Shown here: one piece after another, positions 6,352 through 11,596 of the stretch
Layout: each line of letters starts with the position of its first letter
Position numbering within the stretch: the stretch's first letter is position 1
Source: Gammaproteobacteria bacterium
Lineage (GTDB): Bacteria; Pseudomonadota; Gammaproteobacteria; Thiohalorhabdales; Thiohalorhabdaceae
Direction of reading: 5' to 3'
Assembly (NCBI GenBank): GCA_018609925.1
Contig: JAHEOG010000222.1
Location: 1-11,596 of the forward strand
DNA length: 11,596 nucleotides
Notes under the pieces: generated by a model
Told to the model about the DNA's origin: nothing
The model's database searches: none
What the model saw: only the letters and a program-made list of their open reading frames with translations
Position numbers and translations under genes: made by a program

Positions 6352-7053
6352 TCACCCCCCGTTCACCAGGCCTTGCAGGGCAGGCCCCGGCTCGGGGATT
6401 CCGGCTAGCTCCCCCCAGAGTTCCTCCAGCCGATCGTCTCGCCCACAGGACCAGCGGTAGAGCTTGTACCGGTAGGCGTGCTCCCGGTAGTAGTCCTGGT
6501 GCTTTTCCTCGGCTCGATAGAACGGGCCCGCCTCGGTGATCTCCGTAGCGATGGGACGCTGGAACCGTCCGGACGAAGCCAGCAGCTCGCGCGAGCGCTC
6601 GGCGAGCCGGCGCTGATGCGGGCTGCGGGGGAAGATCGCGCTGCGGTACTGGGAGCCCCGGTCACAGAATTGGCGATCCTCGGCCAGCGGATCGATGTTG
6701 TGCCAGAAGGTCACCAGCAAGCGGGCGTAGCTGACCCGGTCCGGATCGTAGACCACGCGCACCGCCTCGGCGTGGCCGGTCTCGCCGGTCACCACCTGCT
6801 CGTAGCTGGGATCCTCGACGGGGCCCCCGGTGTAGCCCGCGGTGGTCTCGATCACACCGTCCAGCTTGTCGTAGGGGGGCTCCATGCACCAGAAGCAGCC
6901 GCCGGCGAACAGAGCGACCGAATGGTTGGAGGCGGAATCGGATTCCTCCATCCCCAAAACGGCTCCGGGGGCGGCAATCAGTACCGCGACGAGCATCCTC
7001 CCGAGGGTCAGGCGGATTCGCTTCTTGGCACGCTGGGGTAGGTGACTCGGCAA
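6352..7053 (-). CDS. msrA: Peptide-methionine (S)-S-oxide reductase MsrA with N-terminal export leader
   Basis: 233 residues from TTG 7053, chosen because GGGAGGA sits six bases upstream and because it supplies the charged n-region (KKRIRLTLGR) of a signal sequence whose core is MLVAVLIAAPGAVLG. The ATG at 6996 would directly abut its own GGGAGG and lose that region; the open frame to 7344 is antisense to lexA. MsrA reduces the S epimer of methionine sulfoxide. Visible: GCFWCME with catalytic Cys53 (and Cys56), AGYTGG, TGETGHAEAV, DRGSQYRSAIF, and a Cys203 near the C-terminus (WSCGRDD) that could be the resolving cysteine. No lipobox is present, so it may be a free or N-terminally anchored periplasmic protein. 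It is divergent from lexA and convergent with msrB. Confidence 0.92.
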   Translation of the reverse strand: MPSHLPQRAKKRIRLTLGRMLVAVLIAAPGAVLGMEESDSASNHSVALFAGGCFWCMEPPYDKLDGVIETTAGYTGGPVEDPSYEQVVTGETGHAEAVRVVYDPDRVSYARLLVTFWHNIDPLAEDRQFCDRGSQYRSAIFPRSPHQRRLAERSRELLASSGRFQRPIATEITEAGPFYRAEEKHQDYYREHAYRYKLYRWSCGRDDRLEELWGELAGIPEPGPALQGLVNGG

Positions 7054-7090
7054 GGTACTTCCTCCCAAAAGGGGTGGTACCCGTTCGAGT

Positions 7091-7118
7091 CTTCCGTAAT
7101 GGCCCCGGTTCACGGAAG
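7091..7118. repeat. 7-bp inverted repeat in the msrA/lexA divergent spacer
   Basis: CTTCCGT-N14-ACGGAAG, perfect arms with centres 21 bases apart (two helical turns), centred 95 bases before the lexA ATG and 51 bases before the msrA TTG. The spacing suits a dimeric regulator binding one face of the DNA. No T-tract follows. The function is not known. Confidence 0.4.
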
Positions 7119-7139
7119 CCCGGGACAAGCGTGCCTCCT

Positions 7140-7154
7140 GTTCTCTTTTCGTTC
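7140..7154 (+). promoter_or_regulatory. Candidate LexA operator, GTTC-N7-GTTC
   Basis: GTTC at 7140-7143 and GTTC at 7151-7154, separated by seven bases, 46-60 bases upstream of the lexA ATG. This is exactly the direct-repeat SOS box known from alphaproteobacteria, and it lies where an autoregulatory operator is expected. No CTGT-N8-ACAG (E. coli-type) box is visible in the spacer. Confidence 0.5.
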
Positions 7155-7199
7155 TGGCCGTGGCAAACTGGATCCGACCCGGAAACGGAGGAATTTGCC

Positions 7200-7802
7200 A
7201 TGCCCGAGCCCCTGACCCGCCGCCAGCGGGAGATCTACGATTATCTCGTGGCCCATGTCGACGAGGAGCCCCCCACCCTCGACGAGCTGGCCGCTGCCCT
7301 AGGGATGCGCTCCCGGGGCAGCCTGCACCGTCATATCCAGGCACTGGTTGATGCCGGCCTGGTAGCCCCCATGGAGGGACGGAAGCGGGGGATCCGGCTA
7401 ACGGAGAACGAGCCGGACCGGGACCCGGGGCTGCCTTTGATGGGCCGCATCGCCGCGGGTCAGCCCATCGAGGCCATCGCCCAGCCGGAATCGCTGGAGG
7501 TGCCTCCCGAGCTCCGGTCGGCAGGGCCCTGCTACGTGCTCCAGGTGGAGGGCGATTCTATGGCCGACGAAGGCATCCTCGACGGCGATTGGGTGGTGGT
7601 TGAGGGCCGCGAGAGCGCCGCCAACGGCGAGCTTGTTGTGGCCCTGATCGACGGCGAGGAAGCCACCCTGAAGCGCATCGAGCAAACGCCTCAGGGCGTC
7701 ACCCTGCATCCGGCAAACACCGCCTACCGGCCCCAGCACTACACCCCGGAGCGGGTAGCCATCCAGGGGATCGTGGTGGGCCAGATGCGCCGCTACGGCT
7801 AG
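7200..7802 (+). CDS. lexA: LexA, SOS-response repressor and self-cleaving protease
   Basis: 200 residues from the ATG at 7200, with GGAGGA eight bases upstream; the open frame to 7074 is spacer. LexA represses DNA-damage genes and cleaves itself when stimulated by RecA filaments. The N-terminal winged helix has TLDELAAALG (26-35) and the recognition helix RGSLHRHIQALV (39-50), then a GRKRGIRL wing. The Ala86-Gly87 scissile bond is in GRIAAGQP. The catalytic dyad is Ser120 (VEGDSM) and Lys158 (EATLKRI). The C-terminus IQGIVVGQMRRYG is typical. The recognition helix reads more like the alphaproteobacterial 'SGIHRLITAL' than E. coli 'NAAEEHLKAL', consistent with the GTTC-type box upstream. No SOS partner genes (recA, recX, sulA, imuAB) follow; hsp20 downstream has its own promoter. 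Confidence 0.95.
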   Translation: MPEPLTRRQREIYDYLVAHVDEEPPTLDELAAALGMRSRGSLHRHIQALVDAGLVAPMEGRKRGIRLTENEPDRDPGLPLMGRIAAGQPIEAIAQPESLEVPPELRSAGPCYVLQVEGDSMADEGILDGDWVVVEGRESAANGELVVALIDGEEATLKRIEQTPQGVTLHPANTAYRPQHYTPERVAIQGIVVGQMRRYG

Positions 7803-7881
7803 CCTTCACAGCGCCACCCCCTAGTACAAGGGCAGGCCGGGCCAAAGAGCCAGCCCCGGGGTGGAGCCCCTAATGGAGGGC

Positions 7882-7910
7882 CTTGAAACCCGGGACCAGG
7901 GGCCCCAGAT
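7882..7910 (+). promoter_or_regulatory. Sigma-32 (heat-shock) promoter for hsp20
   Basis: CTTGAAA at 7882-7888 is a perfect -35. A 14-base spacer follows, then CCCCAGAT at 7903-7910, differing from CCCCATNT at one fixed position. Transcription would start near 7917, giving a leader of about 60 bases before the hsp20 ATG. The leader contains a strong AAAGGAGGT at 7966-7974. Confidence 0.85.
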
Positions 7911-7979
7911 CCTTGTCAGGACTTGGCATAGCCCGGTGTCAGCCGGTTCCTTTTTCACAAGCTACAAAGGAGGTGGCCT

Positions 7980-8429
7980 ATGGCACTGGTACGCTACGAT
8001 CCCTGGCGCAACCTCACCGATCTCCAGAACGAGATGAACCGGCTCTTTGCCGACCGCCTACAGGAGCCGGAAGGGCCCAGCAGCGTGCTTGGCGGGGATT
8101 GGATTCCCCCCGTTGATGTCCGCGAGGACAACGAGAAGTACGTCATCGATGCCGATGTCCCGGGAGTGGATCCCAACAACGTCGATGTCTCCCTGGAAGG
8201 GGACACCCTGACCATCCGGGGTGAGCGATCCCAGGAAAGGGAGGTCGGCGAGGCCACAGGTGGCCTCAAGCGCAGTGAGCGGGTCTACGGTGCGTTCATC
8301 CGGACCTTCCACCTCCCCGAGAGCGCCGATGCCGACCAGGTAAAGGCCCGCTACAACAGCGGGGTGCTCCAGATCACCATCCCCAAGGCGGAGCGGGCCA
8401 AGGCCAAGAAGATCAAGGTGCAGCACTGA
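7980..8429 (+). CDS. Small heat-shock protein, Hsp20/alpha-crystallin family
   Basis: 149 residues; an ATP-independent holdase chaperone that forms oligomers and binds unfolding proteins in the cytoplasm. The ATG at 7980 follows AAAGGAGGT with five bases between. The N-terminal arm is MALVRYDPWRNLTDLQNEMNRLF-like (residues 1-23), the usual opening of class A bacterial sHSPs. The alpha-crystallin domain spans about 42-138, with PPVDVRED, DVPGVDPNNVDVSLEGDTLTIRGER-type strands, a YGAFIRTFHLP segment (103-113) and the conserved GVL (128-130) leading into QITIPK. The C-terminal tail ends KKIKVQH, with an I-x-V (145-147) anchoring motif. It is a single-gene unit, with a sigma-32 promoter upstream and an intrinsic terminator 34 bases after the stop. 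Confidence 0.95.
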   Translation: MALVRYDPWRNLTDLQNEMNRLFADRLQEPEGPSSVLGGDWIPPVDVREDNEKYVIDADVPGVDPNNVDVSLEGDTLTIRGERSQEREVGEATGGLKRSERVYGAFIRTFHLPESADADQVKARYNSGVLQITIPKAERAKAKKIKVQH

Positions 8430-8462
8430 GCGCGTGGCAATCCCTGTTCGGGGATGGCTCCA

Positions 8463-8489
8463 GGCGGGGGGAATCCCCCGCCTTCTTTT
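8463..8489 (+). terminator. Intrinsic terminator of hsp20
   Basis: GGCGGGGG (8463-8470), loop GAAT, CCCCCGCC (8475-8482), then TTCTTTT (8483-8489). An eight-base all-GC stem followed by a T-rich tract is the strongest terminator in the window. A minor ATCCC/GGGAT hairpin precedes it at about 8440-8455. Confidence 0.9.
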
Positions 8490-8503
8490 CGGCGCGAACC
8501 ATC

Positions 8504-8517
8504 CGCCGGAACCGGCG
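8504..8517. repeat. Perfect GC palindrome upstream of moaA
   Basis: CGCCGG-AA-CCGGCG in the 160-base stretch (8490-8649) between the hsp20 terminator and moaA. No regulator is known for it. A TAAGAT that could be a -10 lies at about 8571, without a good -35. No molybdenum-cofactor riboswitch fold could be recognised by eye in this leader. Confidence 0.3.
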
Positions 8518-8649
8518 ACGGCCTTCCCCTCGGCTCTCGAAGCACTGCAGGGGAACCCGGGGCCTTGTTAAGATTTCCCACTCGGGGAAGGGCCCGGCCC
8601 CATTGCGATGGTAACCTCGGGCCAACGCCGGAAAGGCCACCAGTCAGCC

Positions 8650-9660
8650 ATGACCGCTCCAAACGACACCCTCAATCGTCCCCTGCGCGATCTGCGCATC
8701 TCGGTCACCGACCGGTGCAACTTCCGCTGCGTGTATTGCATGCCGAAAGAGGTCTTCGGCTCCGAGCACGCCTTCCTGCCCAAATCGGAGATCCTCTCCT
8801 TCGAGGAGATAACCCGGCTGGCCCGCGTGTTCGCCGCGGAAGGGATCGAAAAGATCCGGCTCACCGGGGGCGAGCCCCTGGTCCGCAACCAGATCGAGCG
8901 CCTCGTTGAGGGTCTGGCGGGAATCCCGGGCATCCAGGACATCACCCTGACCACCAATGCCAGCCTCCTGACCCTGGAGAAGGTCCGTCTCCTCCGCTCG
9001 GCCGGCCTGGACCGGGTCACCATCAGCCTGGACGCCATCGAGGACGGGTCCTTCCGGCGGATCAACGACGTCGATTACCCCGTGGAGCGGGTGCTCGAAG
9101 GGATCCAGGCCGCCGCCGAAGGCGACCTTCACCCCATCAAGGTCAACATGGTGGTCCAGCGCGGGCTCAACGAGGACCAGATCCTGCCCATGGCGGAGCA
9201 TTTCCGGGGCTCGGGCCATATCCTGCGCTTCATCGAGTACATGGACGTGGGCAACAGCAACGGCTGGCGCATGGACGATGTCGTCCCGGCCGCGGAGATC
9301 CGGGACACGGTGGCCTCGGTTTGGCCCCTGGACCCCCTGGACCCGCACTACACGGGGGAGGTGGCCAACCGCTACCGCTACCGCGACGGCGGCGGTGAGA
9401 TCGGGATCATCAGCTCGGTCACCGAGCCCTTCTGCGGCACCTGCCCACGGGCCCGCCTCTCCGCCAAAGGGGAGCTGTTCACCTGCCTTTTCGCCGCCCG
9501 CGGCCACGACCTTCGCCCCCTCCTGGCCGAGGACAGCGACGAGCCCCTGGCCGAGCGCATCCGCACCATCTGGGGTGGGCGCACGGACCGCTACTCGGAG
9601 CTGCGCTCGGCGGAGACCGCCGCCCAGCGCAAGGTGGAAATGTCCCACATCGGCGGATGA
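8650..9660 (+). CDS. moaA: GTP 3',8-cyclase MoaA (molybdenum cofactor biosynthesis)
   Basis: 336 residues from the ATG at 8650; an ATG at 8608 would add 14 residues unlike the family. Radical SAM enzyme that, with MoaC, turns GTP into cyclic pyranopterin monophosphate, the first step of molybdenum cofactor synthesis. The N-terminal cluster C23-x3-C27-x2-C30 lies in TDRCNFRCVYCMP. SAM-binding TGGEP is at 72-76 and TTNASLL at about 101-107. The C-terminal substrate-binding cluster is C262-x2-C265-x13-C279. The C-terminal Gly-Gly (335-336), needed for activity in characterised MoaA, is present. The TGA overlaps the downstream hydrolase as ATGA. No moaC, moaB, moaD or moaE lies in the window, so the other pathway genes must be elsewhere. 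Confidence 0.95.
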   Translation: MTAPNDTLNRPLRDLRISVTDRCNFRCVYCMPKEVFGSEHAFLPKSEILSFEEITRLARVFAAEGIEKIRLTGGEPLVRNQIERLVEGLAGIPGIQDITLTTNASLLTLEKVRLLRSAGLDRVTISLDAIEDGSFRRINDVDYPVERVLEGIQAAAEGDLHPIKVNMVVQRGLNEDQILPMAEHFRGSGHILRFIEYMDVGNSNGWRMDDVVPAAEIRDTVASVWPLDPLDPHYTGEVANRYRYRDGGGEIGIISSVTEPFCGTCPRARLSAKGELFTCLFAARGHDLRPLLAEDSDEPLAERIRTIWGGRTDRYSELRSAETAAQRKVEMSHIGG

Positions 9661-10301
9661 AGGCACCCTCGGAGCCCATCCCAACGCTGACCACGGGCCC
9701 AGAGGATGCCCCCCTCCAGGTGATCATGGCCCACGGCGCAGGCGCCCCGATGGACTCCCCCTTCATGGAGGCCGCCGCCAACGGTCTGGGGGACCGGGGC
9801 TGGCGGGTGACCCGCTTCGAGTTCCCATACATGGCCCGGCGACGGGAGGACGGACGGAAACGGCCCCCCGATCGGCAGGAGGTCCTGCGCGAGGCCTTCC
9901 GCTCCGTCATCCAGAAGCAAGGTGCGAGGGGGGTGGTCCTGGCCGGCAAGTCCCTCGGGGGCCGCATCGCCAGCATGGAGGCCGAGGCCGCCGGAAGCGA
10001 GGGCCTGATGGCATTCGGCTATCCCTTCCATCCCCCGGGAAAGCCTGAGCGCACGCGCATCGAGCACCTCCGCGAGCTGACCACCCCGGCCCTGTTCATC
10101 CAGGGGGAGCGGGATCCCTTCGGCCACCGTGACGAGGTGGCCGCCTACCCCCTTGCTTCCGCCATCCGCTTCAATTGGGTCCCGGACGGCAACCACGACC
10201 TCGCCCCCCGCAAGGCCTCCGGACGCACCCAGGAGCTCAACTGGGAAGCCGCCTGGGGCGCGGCCGATACCTTCCTGCGAGGGCTGGCCTTGGAGCGCTA
10301 G
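9657..10301 (+). CDS. Alpha/beta hydrolase, Tex30/KANL3-like family
   Basis: 214 residues starting at the ATG of an ATGA overlap with the moaA stop, hence probably translationally coupled. The alpha/beta-hydrolase fold shows an oxyanion segment MAHGAGAPMDSPFM (24-37), the nucleophile elbow AGKSLGGR with Ser99, a likely acid at Asp153 (IQGERDPFG) and a His180 in PDGNHDL. FEFPYMARRREDGRKRPP (54-71) and FGYPFHPPGKPE (120-131) are signatures of the Tex30/KANL3-type (dienelactone-hydrolase-like) family found in many proteobacteria. No signal peptide, so cytoplasmic. The substrate is unknown. Coupling to moaA could mean a link to molybdenum-cofactor supply or merely shared transcription. Its TAG overlaps, in antisense, the kinase gene's TAG. 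Confidence 0.87.
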   Translation: MKAPSEPIPTLTTGPEDAPLQVIMAHGAGAPMDSPFMEAAANGLGDRGWRVTRFEFPYMARRREDGRKRPPDRQEVLREAFRSVIQKQGARGVVLAGKSLGGRIASMEAEAAGSEGLMAFGYPFHPPGKPERTRIEHLRELTTPALFIQGERDPFGHRDEVAAYPLASAIRFNWVPDGNHDLAPRKASGRTQELNWEAAWGAADTFLRGLALER

Positions 10302-11596
10302 CCGAGGACCCCGTCCGGTAGGTCGCCAGCGCCGGCCAGCCGGGCGGCTCCCTGGCAAGCCTCGACCGCCGGAGCCTCGGTCACCGGGACCCCGAGGAGC
10401 CGCTCGCGGATGCGGGTCCAGGCGGGATTGCGGGCCCCTCCCCCGGCCGTTCGCACGCTGCTCGGATAAGGAGCCCCCAGCTCGGCCAGGCGGCGGTAGC
10501 CCCGGGCCTCGATAGCCGCGATGCCCTCCAGCATGCCCTGCAGCAGCGCAGCCCGGCTGGCGGGACGGGGCTCCAGTCGGGGCCGCAGGGTGGGATCGTT
10601 GTCGGGGAAGCGCTCCCCCACCCCCGGCAGCGGCAGATAGTCCAACCCCGTGGGCTCCTCGGGCCGCAGCTCGGGGGTCAGGGCCTCCAATTCGGCCTCG
10701 GAGAACTCCTGCAGCAGGACCGCGCCGCCACTGTTCGAGGCCCCTCCGGCCAGCCAGCGATCGCCCAGACGGTGGCTGTAGACCCCGAACTCCGGGGCGA
10801 AGACCGGCTCCGCTCCCAGGACCTTCAGGGCCAGGGTGGAGCCGAGGACCGTCACCGCCTCGCCTCGCCCGGCCGCCCCCGTGGCCAGGTAGGCGGCGAC
10901 GCTGTCGGTGGTCCCGGCTCGCACGGGCGTACCCGGAGCCAGACCCATGGCCCGGGCCGGACCGGAGGCCAATGCCCCCACCAAGCTCCCGGGGGGAGCT
11001 ACGCGGGGCAGCAGGTTGGGGGGAAGCAGGTCCCTCACCCAATCGGGCCAACAGCGGGCCACCGGATCGTAGCCCAGCTTCAGGGCGTTGTTCTCGTCGC
11101 TGATCCCGAAGCTTTGGATCAGCCGGCCGGTAAGCCAGTCGGCCGGGTGCAGGGCATGCCCCGCTTTCTCCGAATCGGCCTGACGGAGAAGATAGAGCGC
11201 CTTGGCAAGGCTTCCCCCGGTGCCATGGGCGCCGCTCTCGCGGGGGGCAACCTCGGCGATCTCCCGGGCCTCTTCCCGGGCACGTCCATCGTGGTAGAGC
11301 AGCGCCGGTCCCAGGGGGATCCCTTCCGCATCGGCCAGGAGGATCGATCCCGAGGTCCCGTCCACGGCCAGTCCGGCCACCTCCCTTTCGTTACAGCGGC
11401 GGGCAAGCTCCGCCACGGCGCCTTGCAGACCGCGCCACCAGTCCTCGGGATCCTGCTCGCGTCGCTCCCCTTCCTCCCTGGACGCGGGCAGCTCCCGCCG
11501 GACCTCCCTGATGGCTCTCCCGGAAGGGTCCAGGGCGCACGCCCGAACCCCCCCGGTTCCCACATCGATCCCGATGTAGCAGAGCCCGCCGTGGCC
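10298..11596 (-). CDS. FGGY-family carbohydrate kinase, D-ribulokinase-like (5' end beyond window)
   Basis: 432 residues visible; the frame is open at the right edge with no acceptable start before the first strand, so the first few codons lie outside. The GTG at 11563 is inside the phosphate loop and cannot be the start. Visible: the ATP-phosphate loop YIGIDVGTGGVR, AVDGTSGSI, a sugar-binding HPADWLTGRL then SDENNALKLGYDP, the catalytic-Asp motif AGTTDSVAAYL, VLGSTLALKVL, YSHRLGDRWLAGGASNSGGAVL, and the C-terminal ATP-site TAGGGARNPAW. LGSTLALK with SHR..WL.GGASN is what I recall for the D-ribulose kinase branch (Synechococcus SePSK, Arabidopsis XK-1), which phosphorylates D-ribulose to feed the pentose phosphate pathway. 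Substrate is inferred; xylulose or another ketose is possible. It converges on the hydrolase gene. Confidence 0.88.
   Translation of the reverse strand, partial: GHGGLCYIGIDVGTGGVRACALDPSGRAIREVRRELPASREEGERREQDPEDWWRGLQGAVAELARRCNEREVAGLAVDGTSGSILLADAEGIPLGPALLYHDGRAREEAREIAEVAPRESGAHGTGGSLAKALYLLRQADSEKAGHALHPADWLTGRLIQSFGISDENNALKLGYDPVARCWPDWVRDLLPPNLLPRVAPPGSLVGALASGPARAMGLAPGTPVRAGTTDSVAAYLATGAAGRGEAVTVLGSTLALKVLGAEPVFAPEFGVYSHRLGDRWLAGGASNSGGAVLLQEFSEAELEALTPELRPEEPTGLDYLPLPGVGERFPDNDPTLRPRLEPRPASRAALLQGMLEGIAAIEARGYRRLAELGAPYPSSVRTAGGGARNPAWTRIRERLLGVPVTEAPAVEACQGAARLAGAGDLPDGVLG

Noticed and set aside
7803..7881. CCCCGGGG and GGGGTGGAGCCCC repeats after lexA as a terminator
   Set aside because: Four-base stems with no following T-tract; no defensible terminator for lexA is visible.
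8490..8649. Possible molybdenum-cofactor riboswitch upstream of moaA
   Set aside because: No recognisable conserved Moco-RNA arrangement by eye; a covariance-model search would be decisive.
8644..9684. 346-residue minus-strand frame antisense to moaA
   Set aside because: moaA has all its cluster and SAM motifs; the antisense translation has none and is a mirror of third-position GC bias.
9591..11051. 486-residue minus-strand frame overlapping moaA, the hydrolase and the kinase
   Set aside because: Low-complexity Gly/Arg/Pro translation with no motif, antisense or out of frame to three well-supported genes; long shadow frames are expected at this GC content.

Overview
The window is GC-rich and very compactly coded. 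It looks like ordinary chromosome of a high-GC proteobacterium, most likely gammaproteobacterial. TrmH is close to the E. coli type throughout, LexA, MoaA and DHFR are proteobacterial in style, and there is no insertion sequence, prophage, CRISPR array, tRNA or rRNA. The exact lineage cannot be fixed from the sequence. Thirteen complete genes and one gene cut at each edge account for most of it. No gene-free stretch exceeds about 220 bases.

Left part (1-1667). A minus-strand pair: a MnmC(o)-like FAD oxidoreductase (470-1522) overlaps a SAM-dependent methyltransferase of the YtqB/MnmM type (1-473, cut by the edge) through a GTGA stop/start overlap. Together they look like a two-gene replacement for the bifunctional MnmC enzyme that finishes mnm5(s2)U34 in tRNA. 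This is the most informative arrangement in the window.

Middle left (1668-4513). A bacterial Clp1/Grc3-type polynucleotide 5'-kinase runs divergently from that pair and converges, with overlapping stop codons, on a minus-strand pair: a Mth938-domain protein followed by a Nudix Ap4A-type hydrolase. Dihydrofolate reductase (folA) runs divergently from the Mth938 gene and overlaps a small unrecognised gene.

Middle (4514-7053). An exported two-EF-hand protein and TrmH (tRNA Gm18 methyltransferase) lie on the minus strand. Then comes a convergent pair of methionine sulfoxide reductases, MsrB with a Tat-like leader and MsrA with a hydrophobic leader, which suggests repair of oxidised periplasmic proteins.

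Right part (7054-11596). LexA is divergent from msrA, with a GTTC-N7-GTTC direct repeat upstream that resembles the alphaproteobacterial SOS box. A small heat-shock protein follows, with a near-consensus sigma-32 promoter and a strong intrinsic terminator. Then moaA, translationally coupled to a Tex30/KANL3-type alpha/beta hydrolase, converges with overlapping stops on an FGGY sugar kinase cut by the right edge.

Stress-response and repair functions (msrA, msrB, lexA, hsp20) cluster at 5.8-8.4 kb. RNA-processing functions (MnmC(o)/MnmM pair, Clp1, TrmH) are spread over the left half.
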